Positions 11,241-22,144 of a stretch of DNA of 64,000 nucleotides are shown here, in pieces. The DNA is taken from positions 90,334-154,333 of the forward strand of contig LATX02000007.1 of NCBI GenBank assembly GCA_001466705.2, read 5' to 3'. The stretch comes from Moniliophthora roreri (Eukaryota > Basidiomycota > Agaricomycetes > Agaricales > Marasmiaceae). The notes beneath the pieces were generated by a model. That model saw nothing but the letters and a program-made list of their open reading frames with translations, was not told where the DNA came from and ran no database searches. A program made the translations under genes and the position numbers. Positions within the stretch are counted from its first letter, which is position 1. Every line of letters starts with the position of its first letter.

Positions 11241-12870
11241 CATCAGGAAAAACTCAAAATGCGAATTTGAAAAAGTTAGCACGGAATCGGACGAATTGTT
11301 ACGAATTCCGCGAACTTGATCAAATTTGATGATTAGCGCGGTTCGTCGTAATTCAACATCCCCCCTGTAAGTTCGCAAAAATTTTACCTACTTCGTTCGA
11401 CTTCGCACTCGTTACAAGGCATCATTGTCCCTTACAGTTCACCCTGCTTTACTGCTCTGTTATCGCTATAGATGAGGCAAAGACATATTTATTGATATAA
11501 CTAATACAATAGAACTAATACAGGACAACTAAGATGTGGACTAAAGATCTAGCACAACGACCAAATGTTCCTCTTCCCCTCCACAACAGCTGATAGCCTA
11601 GCATCCTGTCCGTAGGCTTCTCAACACCACCGGAACCAGAGCTCCACACCACTCGAGTAGAAGCACCCGACCTCCTCAGTTTGCAAGTCTCAGTCTAGCA
11701 GAGATAGTCAATAACAAAATTCATTTGCGCGACATGATAGATGTGCACCTTGAGCGGGATTACAGAGTGGAACAGGGGAAGCAGTAATGACACTGGGTAA
11801 GGTGGAGACATCAGGCATAATGGGGGTACGAATGGGGTCTGTCACTCACCAAACAACCTTCTGGGTATCCATGAATTGAATATTACTGAAATATGGGAAG
11901 TAGTCAGTAATCAAGTGGAGTAGCAGTGTTAGGCAACGCACCGTATCATCTGCACCATGATCTTCCTAAGGTCGGTACACGGGAGAGGAGATTCACACTG
12001 CAAAGGGAGCGGTGGATGAGTATAGGCGTTGTTGAAAGAAGACACATGATGAACAAGGCCTGCTTATCGACGAGGATGTGTTCCAGAACGCCGGGGAATT
12101 ACACTTGCGATGCAGAGGAGGACAAGACGGGGAGAAGCAGGGGAAGTCGGATGTTGGTGTTTGAGTTCAACATGGCCAACGTGATCGCAAAAATGGCGCG
12201 ATATTTTATCTATTCGGAATTTCCCGATCAACTGTACAGTTGATCAGGCTGCGGGTTGTGCCAGTAACCCTTCCGAATTCCGAAACGACATCCGATTTCC
12301 TGCTCTTTGTCTGCTCTTGCCCTCCACTGGCAAAGCGTTAAATGCTACACATGCAGTTGGAACGCTCAAGCTTCAGCCAAGAGGTCAAAAAGTGCGTTCA
12401 CAAATTTCTAGTATTCATTGCTCACCTAACGCTTTCTCTGCATATTCCGACCCGCTCCAGATCTCCCGCATTCCGCATCATCCGAATTCCGACCCCGAGC
12501 AAGACTCCCAAGTCTGGAGTCAAGTAACAAGTTACGGTTCTCGAGCTACTACATCCCAGACGTACTGACATACTGATACTCAGACCGGATTCAGAGTGTA
12601 TCTGCTAGTTTAAATCACTACCCAGCAAATGTGTACTCCAAAATCTAAATGCGTTCATTACACACCAAGCATGCATGTCATAATGAGTGAGCTGCAACAT
12701 CAGTTCAATTCTCGCTAACTCGAGCATATTGTGCTAACTTTTCGAGTGGGTGCACTAAAGTGTCCAAAAATGCCATAATTCACCAAGTTCTAACAAATGA
12801 GCCGTGGTTAGTGCCGTTTTCCGGATTGGCACGAACTTTTTCAAATTCGCATTTTGGGTTTTTCCTGATG
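11241..12870. mobile_element. TIR element (non-autonomous DNA transposon), 1.63 kb
   Basis: The left end CATCAGGAAAAACTCAAAAT at 11241 is the near-perfect inverse of the right end finishing at 12870. About 38 bases match with one mismatch, and a weaker match continues to about 55 bases. The flanks belong to one R2 repeat copy, and the uninterrupted R2 copies at about 6070-6110 and 14550-14590 act as empty sites. A clear target duplication is not visible; two bases (TG) at most. Inside are only short open frames (the longest, 11926-12243, is unrecognised) and no transposase, so mobility would need a helper. The superfamily cannot be assigned by eye. Confidence 0.75.
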
Positions 12871-13340
12871 TGGCTGGCCCGGAGTTGAGCCAGATTTTGG
12901 GCTGCCTGGATCCATCATCAGGCCTAATAATCCGGGGTTCTGTTAAACCCTGAACATATGTATTGCGAATACGTGGAACGGCTAAGAGTACTTACGCCGT
13001 CATTCGAGGTGCACTTTCCATGTTTGGCGACACGCCTCGATACAACACTTCCGACAAAATAGTGACAGATAATAGCGGTAGCTAACAGGTGTATTCGGGA
13101 GACCTAAATGAACATGAAATACTGCTAATCGGTCTGGACAAGTCTTTGGGGTTCGCCTGACATTTGCTCTCTCTCTTTACAGATTACCCACATTAATATC
13201 CGCCCCAGGGAGCGGCCCTGTAGGGACATGGGTCAATTCGGTGCGTCATTCAGGTCAAATCACCTTTTTGCCACGGGGTGCTCTCTTATATTTTTGCCGC
13301 TGCAGTATTTCTTCATGGCCGAACTCGTTATGGTAAGCTT
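12871..13340 (+). pseudogene. DUF6534 gene copy C, truncated 5' end
   Basis: Continues the R2 flank after the inverted-repeat element, then shows the first exons of a DUF6534 gene. GGACAAGTCTTTGGGG near 13136 corresponds to exon 1, but the ATG has been lost. The second exon retains GTAGGGACATGGGTCAATTC near 13222. The YFFMAELVM exon ends near 13332. The sequence then leaves the family and the next unit begins at about 13.5 kb. Without a start codon and about four-fifths of the protein, it is a remnant. Confidence 0.65.
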
Positions 13341-13500
13341 GCGAGCGGTGATGATCATCCTTGTGTAGCACCCGGTATCTTGCGGGGCAGATCCTTGCTA
13401 GCACTTCGGAGGAGATGGCAGGAAGACACGAGATCCCGGACCTGCTGGATGTATATGTATCACCTTGATAACACTAATGATCATTGAAATGGTGGACTCT

Positions 13501-14801
13501 GCCGACTAAGCTGACAAGTACTAATGGCGTTCAATTGCAATGAGTGACAAGAGCTATGGGCAGCGTTCGTTGATGACATTCAGCTTTCCAAATACAACTG
13601 GGTAATATATTTACCTGCAGCGTTGTCTCCGGCATAGTGTTCGAGGACGATGCCTCGGAGTTGGTTGGACTACTGTGAAAGTTGGCCCAAGTCCGTGAGG
13701 ATAATGTGGCTGTGCTCCATTCAGCGCTTAGTAATAGCAACTTCTTCCCATGCCACGACGTCGACAAGAGTGTCGACTGGCAACATACTTTACATACATC
13801 AAAATTGTTGGCAAGAATCCCATAACTTGGCAAAATATGTACAACCCTATTTCGGTTGCCTCCGTTAGCCCCTTTATTGTGGCAAAACCTGATTCCGGGA
13901 ACAGGTTTATATCTGGGAGGAAAGATATGCAAGAGGTGAGTATCTTCAACCCTACCGTCCCTCAGATCATCTCTTACAGCAATTACACATTCAGGATACA
14001 TACTAATAGACGCGATTTTAACGCGATTCATCAAACGATCTCGAAGGACTTGCAGGTGGCCACGTAAGGTCCCCATTATCAAGTCCCACACTCGCCTAAA
14101 AAATCGGCGACAGCAGTCGCTCTGAAAGCGATTCTCTATCACTGTTTCTATACCCTTGACGCGAGTTGGCATTGAATCGGAGGTATGTCTGACTAGTGTC
14201 TCTACTGGACCCTTCAATATCCTTATTCTGATTTGCATTTCTTCCAAAGAACCTCGTATTGGGGTCGTAGTTTGAAAAGCGCCTCAAAATCTAACGTGAA
14301 ACTGCCCGCCACCGGCAGCCGCGCACGATAGTGTGCTATACAGCCCCGAGTTCAGTGGTTTCCACTTTATGGAGCGGGTATGGCACTGCAACGATTGAAT
14401 GTGCAGGGGAAATGTTAGACCCCCTGGTTCCCAGGTAACGTGTTTCCGTGCGGTACCCTTCCTATGGTTATTCGTTACTCTATTAGGTATCCTCCATTCG
14501 ACCCCCAGACCCCAATCACGCGTCATGATGCACGCCTAGCTCTTGCACGCCAAGACCCACCTAGCAGCGAAGCTGGACCCTGCTGAGCCACATTCCGAGA
14601 CTGGACAGACGTATAGTCTTTATACATATGTATTACGACACGACATACTTACATCTCCAGTGGCACCTTCTCATGCTCGGCGAGATGTCACGAATAATTA
14701 AGTAGTGCTTCCGATAATATTCGCAAACAGCTACTACTCGGGAGACATTCGAATACTTTCAATGTTGACATTGGCCAAAACTATTTTTCCCCACCTTTAG
14801 G
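13501..14801. repeat. Repeat R2, upstream flank of DUF6534 copy D
   Basis: Aligns with 5050-6352. On the minus strand it holds an unusually long open frame, 13531-14247 (238 codons), whose first part (EEMQIRIRIL, TRVKGIETVIENRF) resembles the frame at 5597-5815 in the other copy. The protein matches nothing I know. It may be a chance frame, or an antisense gene carried with the duplicated unit. Confidence 0.5.
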
Positions 14802-16442
14802 ATGCCATTGAACGATCAGGACGAGTCTTTGGGGTGAGCCCGATAGTTATGCTCTCGCATCATAAGCTACTCACATTGATACCTACCTCGCAGAGGGCTC
14901 CTTGTAGGGACATGGGTCAATACAGTATGTCATTCGTGTCGAGTCACCGTTTCTCTGTGGCACTTTCTCACATTATTAACTAGTATTTCTTCATGACTGG
15001 GCTCATTCTGGTCAGTTTGCCTCGTGCCATCTAAAAATATGTCGAACTAATCTCACTTTAGTGCTATCGTTACTTTGCGGAATACCGTAACGATCCCATG
15101 TGGCTTAAGCTTATGGTCGTCATAATCCTTGCAGTGGACCTTACTTCGACGACTAATCACTGCGTCTGTGTTTATCTGGTGAGCTGCTTCTTTCGACAAC
15201 TTCGCCGTCGTTATTGAAAGATTCTGCGTAGTATGGTATCACTTACTGGGGTAGGTTTATCGACCCATTTTCTCTCCAGTCTGCGGGTTCGCTGAGTCGG
15301 TAATTTCAAGGTGATAAGGAGTATCTTAACAGTCAACATTGGGTATGATTCTTCTTCTGTGCTTCCTACGAGTCCTGTTCATTTTGAAGATCCAGCCAAT
15401 GCCGAAACATCTAATAACAACAGAAGTATCGGCTTGGATAGTGTAAAACTTCTTGATCCGGTGCTTCTGGATGTTGCATAGTTGTCTGTCCACCTTCTGT
15501 AGCTCGAAGAGCCGGTACATCTTAGTTTTGCTCGTCATATTCAGCATGTCTGGGGTGAGCATTCTTGATGTCGCTTTCGCCGTTGGGCTCACGAGCGTTT
15601 TCCAGATGGCAGGATCGATAGCCACAGCTGTAATCACCACTCAACATCCAGGCTATGAAGGCCGTGGCATTGTTCGAGTACCAGTAACGTATCCATTTCA
15701 GATTCAAGGCTCCGTCCATTGCTGAAGGATACGATTCAGGATCTGGTTGGGCCTCTCTGCTGTTACCGATGTCTCGATCACAGCTATCTTGATCCGTACC
15801 CTTCAGCGGGTGAAGACCGACTTCTGGAAGACTAGGAAGTGAGTGTGCGAATAGTTCCCATCTCATTTCCTCGCCGTTAACACCTTCTCCAGTCTGATAA
15901 AGCGTCTAACCACGCTCGCCATAAGTTACAGATGGGATCTGCGGGAACTGTAGTGGTGATCATCGGATTGATCATTTACCTGAACGATACTGGTGACCTA
16001 TACATATTAGTATTGTCAATATTGACTAATCTTTCTTAATTTCCGTCGGAGTTGTGTTCTTCTTGGGACGTGTTTACGCCGGCGCCATAACGATGGTTCG
16101 GACTTCATCGCTCGATCAAAATTTTTTAATTTATGCTTCCTACTTCCATAGCTTGACAACCTGAATTCTAGAGTACACGTCTGCCAGATGGGTTCAGATA
16201 AAAATCAAGAAGTCGAAGATTCTACCATGCACATTACCGTAGGCGATACAGTCCACCGTGACTTGCAGACAGAAAATGTCACCAACAACCGGGAGCGAAA
16301 GGTATTCGTATGTTTCATGTCTAACTGACCTGCGCCGTTCTCGACGGTCATTTTTCGCTTAGACATTCACGGAACGGCAGCGGTTCATATTGACGACAAA
16401 AATCAGAGCCGCTACAGTCTGCCGGCAAATGACCATGGTTAA
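14802..16442 (+). pseudogene. DUF6534-type membrane protein, copy D, in-frame stop
   Basis: The exon order is the same as copy B: MPLNDQDESLG, then YRYFAEYRNDPMWLKLM, CVCVYL, EYLNSQHW, NWY-equivalent SRYILVLLVIFSMSG, IWLGLSAVTDVSITAILI and the C-terminal tail. In the exon where copy B reads ALIVQNFLIW, this copy has GTG TAA AAC (TAA near 15444), a nonsense codon from CAA to TAA. Splicing around it does not look possible, because flanking residues on both sides align with copies A and B. The rest of the gene, including splice sites, is well preserved, so inactivation is probably recent. Confidence 0.65.
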
Positions 16443-17825
16443 GAAGTGAGCGGACCATCTTTGCACCTCTAGTGACGATATCTTACCTTGGCTTCGAAAA
16501 GGATTTTGACGTGAAACCCAATGTCCCTCGGGAGGACTCCGTAGATACAGCAGTCTAATCTGTTCTTCACCGGCTTTTCCTTAAGTGAATATTTTTGTCG
16601 ATGACGCATCACATGCATCGCAGCGTACGGCATTTTGGCCTGGCTTGTAGCTTCTATCCAGAGAAAGACCGGGTCGTCACGCTGGCTAACCGGTTCATCA
16701 GCTCGCTTCGTTAGCCGCGCGTCTTTTCTGTCTACCGCTTGGCCTTGTTTGTATCACAGTAGCATAGCCGGTGAGAACCGAGTGCTGGCGGATGAAAACG
16801 AGAGAAGGCAATGGGACGTACACACCAACGGCACCGGCTCCTCTAGAGATGAATACTGTTTCACCCTATGTTCATATGAGACTGGGTGTCAGTATGGAGG
16901 CACCCTTCTTTGCCTGCAAATACTCTTTCCAAGCACAATACGCCGTCATACCTATCATTCATGCTAACGTTAGCAGTTCCGCTTCTCGACGCGGACATGG
17001 AAGAAAAAGGGTACCAGGCATCCCAGCAGCACCAACGTACACCTCCCAACCCAATCCTAGACTCGTAACCAGCCCCTGCACGGTTTCGATCGAAGCCTTC
17101 CGCGCAGATGTGTAGGGTAAGGCCCCAACTCATCAGCGCAGCGACTGGTCTTGAGTCTACGCGGTGACACGCGTTTCTGTTTTTGCGACCACCACCACCA
17201 TCTCTGTCAACGTGCTTCCGCTGAGTGCCGTGGTCACTCTCCTCATTGGGAAGCACTTTTTTTTTCCTTTCTCCTCATTCCGGTTCATCTTGCGTTTCGC
17301 CTTTTCCTTCATCGACTCTTGGTCTCTCAACTGCTCGTTGCACATATCGGCCATCGTTATCAAGATAACCCACCTCGAGCTCTGCCAGTTACTGAAGCTT
17401 CCTAAAATCCATCGTCCCGCCAAGTGTTCCTCTAAAATACCCTTCATTCCCTTGCACCAGTGACTTTCAATGCAACATCCAAGACCTTCACCTCCTTGCT
17501 AACTACCATTCTCTTGAAACAGGCTATATACAACTCGTGCACTTCGACATCAAGCGTCGTCAACCATCAATCCCAAAACACGTTCCACGCTGATCTCGCC
17601 ACGTCTGCGCTTCGGACGACGCATCTACACGCACTCCGATTAGACACCCACCGAGCGCCTTTTCAGACAGCTACCGCTCACGCTCATGAGCACCCATCGG
17701 TCGACAGGAGCCACCGTTGTGATCACCGTATAACAATACCGATAATTCGGACACCATTTCAGCTTCTACTCCTTTCTCCCAAAGCACCACTTCTTTCCTA
17801 ATCTCAACAGCTCTCGTACGACAAA
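16443..17825. other. Intergenic; short open frames, pyrimidine-rich upstream region
   Basis: No recognised gene. Overlapping frames of 100-130 codons occur on both strands (16635-17447) without motifs. A short stretch near 16590-16650 (TTTTGTCGATGA, then a GGCATTTTGGCCTG block) recurs near 27555-27605 after the second MYND gene, so it may be part of a small dispersed repeat. The CT-rich 17.2-17.8 kb part may be the promoter of the small gene that follows. Confidence 0.35.
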
Positions 17826-18234
17826 ATGTTTTATGCACACGCTTGCGTGGAATGGCTTGTCGAGGCAGAAAAATGTGGGTGGCCATCTAGAGTGAGGTAC
17901 GTGGACGAGTCCTTCCAGTAGTTTAATGTTTTACTCACAATCGTAACTCTCTAGAAACGCGAAATTAACTCGTGCAGAACCTCGAAACAACACATTCACC
18001 AGACTCGCCCATCCATCTTGCCACTGCATATTCAAACCCATACAAGACCGGAGTCAAGTTCTCCCCATAGCGACCCTGTGCGTCACTTGTACCACGAAAC
18101 GATCAGCAAAAGTCTTGTTGGCAAGAGCAAGAAAATTTTACCAAGTGCTCAAACTCGCAGTTACACGGCCCACTCCTCTGTGCCTAGATAAAGCTCGTCG
18201 CTCCACAGCATCGCGCCGTAATGTGCTTGATTGA
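17826..18234 (+). CDS. Small Cys-containing hypothetical protein, two exons
   Basis: Starts at ATG 17826 in the context CAAAATG and reads MFYAHACVEWLVEAEKCGWP. It splices with a consensus intron of about 57 bases (GTACGT to CTCTAG) into a second exon that stays open to a stop at 18232-18234, for about 116 residues. The second exon carries SCHC and CVTC pairs separated by about 22 residues, which could bind zinc, and a basic C-terminus. I do not recognise the family. Support rests on the start context, the clean intron and the long open second exon. Confidence 0.35.
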
Positions 18235-18915
18235 CATTGTGCTGCTCCAGAACTGTGTTCTTCCACTCATCAGTCAGGTTCAAGCGTCTGCAAACATTTG
18301 ACGTATTGGCGTCGTCACAGTTGAACACGCATCCTTTCGGGAACTAGGCTTTGGGATTCAATGGGTCTGGACGGTTTGGAAACAGTGGGAGAGTCATCAA
18401 GTTGGCTGGGAGAACTGAATACCGAAGAAAGGACAGAGATGAAGGCAATGAGCGACCAAAAGTACATGGTTCAAAGCCGTAAAACTGTGTAGTGAGTAAA
18501 TTTGCGAAAGAGTATACAATAATAGTTCGAGATGTACATGAACCTGGTCCATCCCGAGAATACCAAACGTAGTATACTCAAATTTATTACTCTCGGCGCA
18601 TATGCCATGTCGAAAGAGAAAACACTTGCACCATGTGTGTTCTATGGTTGTGTTCGCGTCCGTTTCGGGGAGCTGAACGGTGAACACTTGTGCTCAGTCC
18701 TCGTTCTCATTGTCTCACCGACACCAACTTTGCTGCGAATGTCGATCGCAATTCTCGCTCTCCATGTCGGAGGACCACCGAACCCCTGGATAGATGTTGG
18801 GTTCCGTCAAACGCACCCTGCAATTCATCAATGATACGCCACTCTTGGCTATCAGATCTCAGCAATTTTGGTCCCTACTGTAGGCTGGAAGGTGCGCTTC
18901 AATTACAGGCAACTA
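18235..18915. other. Intergenic between convergent genes
   Basis: Open frames at 18397-18687 (minus) and 18532-18834 (plus) overlap and show no motif. No gene is supported. Confidence 0.35.
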
Positions 18916-20937
18916 TCAGCAAGGACAAGCACTAATATCTAGATCGGAAACTGCAATACATAAACGGTTCAACCAAGAACGCTCTGTAATAGTTATGTCA
19001 GTGTTCATCTTGAGTTGCGGTAATGACTAAGAACACACCTGGCTGTTTCTTAATGATTTCGAATTCTGGGTAACCCATGTGTTTCGCCCAATCGGCAGTC
19101 CTGGGGTTGAAGCCTCGGGCAATTTGCCATTTGCGGAGGGCAGTGTAGGTGTGGGAGGGCCATGATAACAGTCCTTCAGAACCAGCATATACAGATGGGG
19201 TGAGTATCGGAATGTCCCAGTGCTCCCATTCCTCTTTTGGTATCCTTGACCGACCATCCTCATCGAAAGACCAGAAATGGGTATGTCCACCCATCCATGA
19301 TATGAGTTCTGATATGGTCAACGGAGGCGGATAGAGGAAGAAGTAGATGGGTCGGGTTTCTTTAACGGCATCACGGAGGTCAAAAAAGGCCGGTCGGGTA
19401 GATTCCGATTGCAACTCGAGCCAGGGTGGATCAATCATAGCTGGTAACACAAAAGATGATCAGTATTCTTCACATGCTCGAAAGGGATTAAACACCTACA
19501 AAGGCTTTCCTGATGGCCCGTCACCTTGAGAAAATCAAACACACGGGAGGATTGTGATAACCAGCCTTTCCCGAACCTTTCCCAATCAAAAACAGCCTCA
19601 AGGCGGACTTCCTCCCCTTGACCAACCAACTTGAAACTGCGGAAATGAGCTCTAATTGCAAAGGAGCCAAGTCCACACTTACCGCGTCAATCCACCATCA
19701 ACTCGTGTCTCCTCCACCAACCCATCCACATTCCACCCCCTCCATAGCCCAGGTGCTTCTGGCGGCCACCCCGTAACAGGCTCCAGCGAAGGCGAGTAGA
19801 CCGTATCGAAACGTAACCCGCCAATGATGTCGATTGGAAGATGGTGGGGCGGATTTCGCCAAAGGCGTTCAAGGTAGGGATGGTCGGTCGTCAACTGGGA
19901 ACAGTTGTTATCCTTGTGTTGATGGTCTTCTGTCGTCTTTGGAAACAAGTCGTCGAGATAGGTTTGTTCGCGAAACTGCCATGCAGATTCTAAAACGTCA
20001 TGGTCCACATTTGATCCGAATTTGCTGAAGAATGCAAAAGAAGTTCCTTCTTCCAGCATGTCCAGTGTCGAAGGAAGAGCTTGGATAACTGATTCATTTG
20101 CGGGAAACCCTGGAAATCTGACATCAGGTCCGGCATGTCCACTACAAAGAATCCCTCTTCTCGTGTCCATCCATAAATACCGATCCTTGCATCCCTTGTT
20201 CAGCTACAAAACCATCAGTGCCAGACCTTCGAAAATCAGAATATGAATTCACCCTCAGATATTCCATGTATAGGCCCATCCAGAACGAATGGGTGTAAAA
20301 ATGTGCCGCTGGGACCAATTCTACGCATTCTGGTTCAGAGTATGTTATTGACGGAAGGAAGTTTGTGGTGTGCACCATGGTGAAAGATCAACATTGGGAT
20401 CTCTGATCGATTGATACCGAAGAGTTTGAACAAGCCCGTCCGACTGACTGCTGGTTAGCAAAAGTTTTATGTCGAGGGAGGGAAGGGGAAACGAACCTGG
20501 CACGGGAAAATTGCTTGAAATCATTCTCCCAAGCCTCTTGTGCATCCTCGCCTTCGTATGTTATCGCAGTGAACTTGGATTGTTGGTCGGGATGAACTTG
20601 AACAGTAGATATTGTTTTCCGAGCAGATTTGCACTGTAGACGAACCAACTCCCCATTTTGCCAATGCCAGTCCCATTCTGAGAGGTCCACAGATCCCAGC
20701 TCCTTCATGCCGATGACATGAGCGCGTTTCACATTCTCAAACTGCGAACCCAGCATCAGCGGTAAGAATGTCAGAATGCATACACCTTGGACCCACCTGG
20801 CCGAATATTGTGCACTCGGTGACTTTTGTACCGTCTCCATGAATATGAGTTATCGTTGTGTGGTTGACTTGATCGCCATTGACATTGTTGAACGTAGGTT
20901 TGCCTGTGATGGAGAATTGAGAGTCGCGGATACTCAT
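18916..20937 (-). CDS. Agaricomycete hypothetical protein (GDQVNH-start family)
   Basis: Seven to eight exons. Start ATG at 20937: MSIRDSQFSITG, then FNNVNGDQVNHTTITHIHG, ENVKRAHVIGMKELG, SEWDWHWQNGELVRLQCKS, SKFTAITYEGEDAQEAWEND, LFKLFGINRSEIPMLIFHH, VELVPAAHFYTHSFWMGLYM, RYLWMDTRRGILCSGHAGP, EEVRLEAVFDWERFGKGWLS, MIDPPWLELQSE, ISELISWMGGHTHFWSFDED and a C-terminal region on TPRTADWAKH-like sequence. This architecture is a common uncharacterised family in mushroom genomes, with an N-terminal NVNGDQ motif and a tryptophan-rich middle. No catalytic motif is visible and I assign no function. The final exon is uncertain: with a last intron (acceptor ATTACAG near 18966) the protein ends at 18916; without it, at 18998. 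Confidence 0.75.
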
Positions 20938-22144
20938 TTGCAGTGTTGGATCTGGTTGAGCGAAGGGCGTAAGGATGGTGGTTAAAGGGCAAGCTGGGTT
21001 ATAGGGAACATGAGGCACTGTTACATGTCGTGGGCATGAGATTTGATGGAATGCTGTTCGTTTGGGTGATAGTGCGATTGTAGCGCTACTTGAGGCACTG
21101 CTGAGTGTTTTCAGTTTTCGGAAAAGAAAAGTGTTTGAGATATGGATTACTACAATTGTAGCTTTAGAATGTGAGACGCGATGCAAGTTAGAATTAATAC
21201 ACGCGTCTATCCAAGCTCAAAGTATTGAGCTGTCTCAGTCTTGGCACTCAACAAAATCTTTTTGCAATCCCACTTGATACTGTAAGTAACATTTTGGAGA
21301 CTCGAGAGTGCAAATAGTACAAGAAGGCCATTTCGAAGAATAGGACAGTGGGCGCTTGACTGGCGGTGAATAACCTGCCCTTCACTACGACGCGATGCCT
21401 GTACTCGATGCTATCTCACATACTCTAGCTAGTATCACCCTGCTTCCCCTCTCGCTTCCCCCGCTGTAGAAGCCTCTGCCTGAAAACACGATAACGTCGA
21501 ACACTTACGTCTTCAACAAATACTGTTATCTCCGCTGGCAGCAAACCTGTCCGTGTCCCTCGGCGTTTTACGACTAGCATAATCATGTATGTTCTTTTGT
21601 ACTTGTCGATTTTTTCGTACTGACAATTTTCAGAGACGGCGTACTTCAAGTCGAGAGGCTGGCTTCACCATTCCCGAGACGATACATCAAAGCCAACCCT
21701 CACTGGCACGAGTACGCTTCTGGTTCTCGAGTTCTTTGGTGGTAAGTATCAGCTTATGTTTCATAGATTTGAACGTTGCTGAATATTATTCTGGATACTA
21801 GGCCAGCTCTACTTCCCGGATAAATACCATTTCTCGATGGGGTGGCATCTTGGTGATCGAGTTCATTTAATCTGATCCCAATGTGTGGGGCTCATCAAGC
21901 TCAGGCTTTGCATGCAGCAAGTTTTCATTTGAACTATTTTCATCGTTTACGCTCGCTAATACATCGCGCCGCGTACTATAGGTAAAGCTTAGAAGCGGAT
22001 CTCTCTTGGAATCGAATGCCGCAACTGCTGCCGAATGGCTCATGACTCAAGTGCGATGAACTCGTCAGTCCCGTTTGTTTATCTCATATCCGACTTTGCG
22101 TCTCTTTATATTGTTCCCATTCTCCTAGACCTCAAGTCAGAACC
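20938..22144. other. Intergenic; possible gene fragment near 21.6-21.9 kb
   Basis: Between the divergent 20937 and 22145 starts. On the plus strand about 21635-21740 reads FPRRYIKANPHWHEYASGSR followed by a donor-like GTAAGT, with an acceptor near 21801 and YFPDKYHFSMGWHLGDRV beyond it. The frames do not join cleanly and no start is evident. It may be an exon pair of a degraded gene. The rest is probably promoter sequence. Confidence 0.3.

Noticed and set aside
15444..15446. Idea that the DUF6534 copies show RIP-type mutation
   Set aside because: Copy D has a C to T change creating a stop, but only a single such case was identified and A and B are intact. Insufficient to claim repeat-induced mutation.
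16861..17256. 131-codon minus-strand frame
   Set aside because: No recognisable motif, overlapping long frames on the other strand, and no splice-consistent continuation. Probably chance in GC-balanced DNA.
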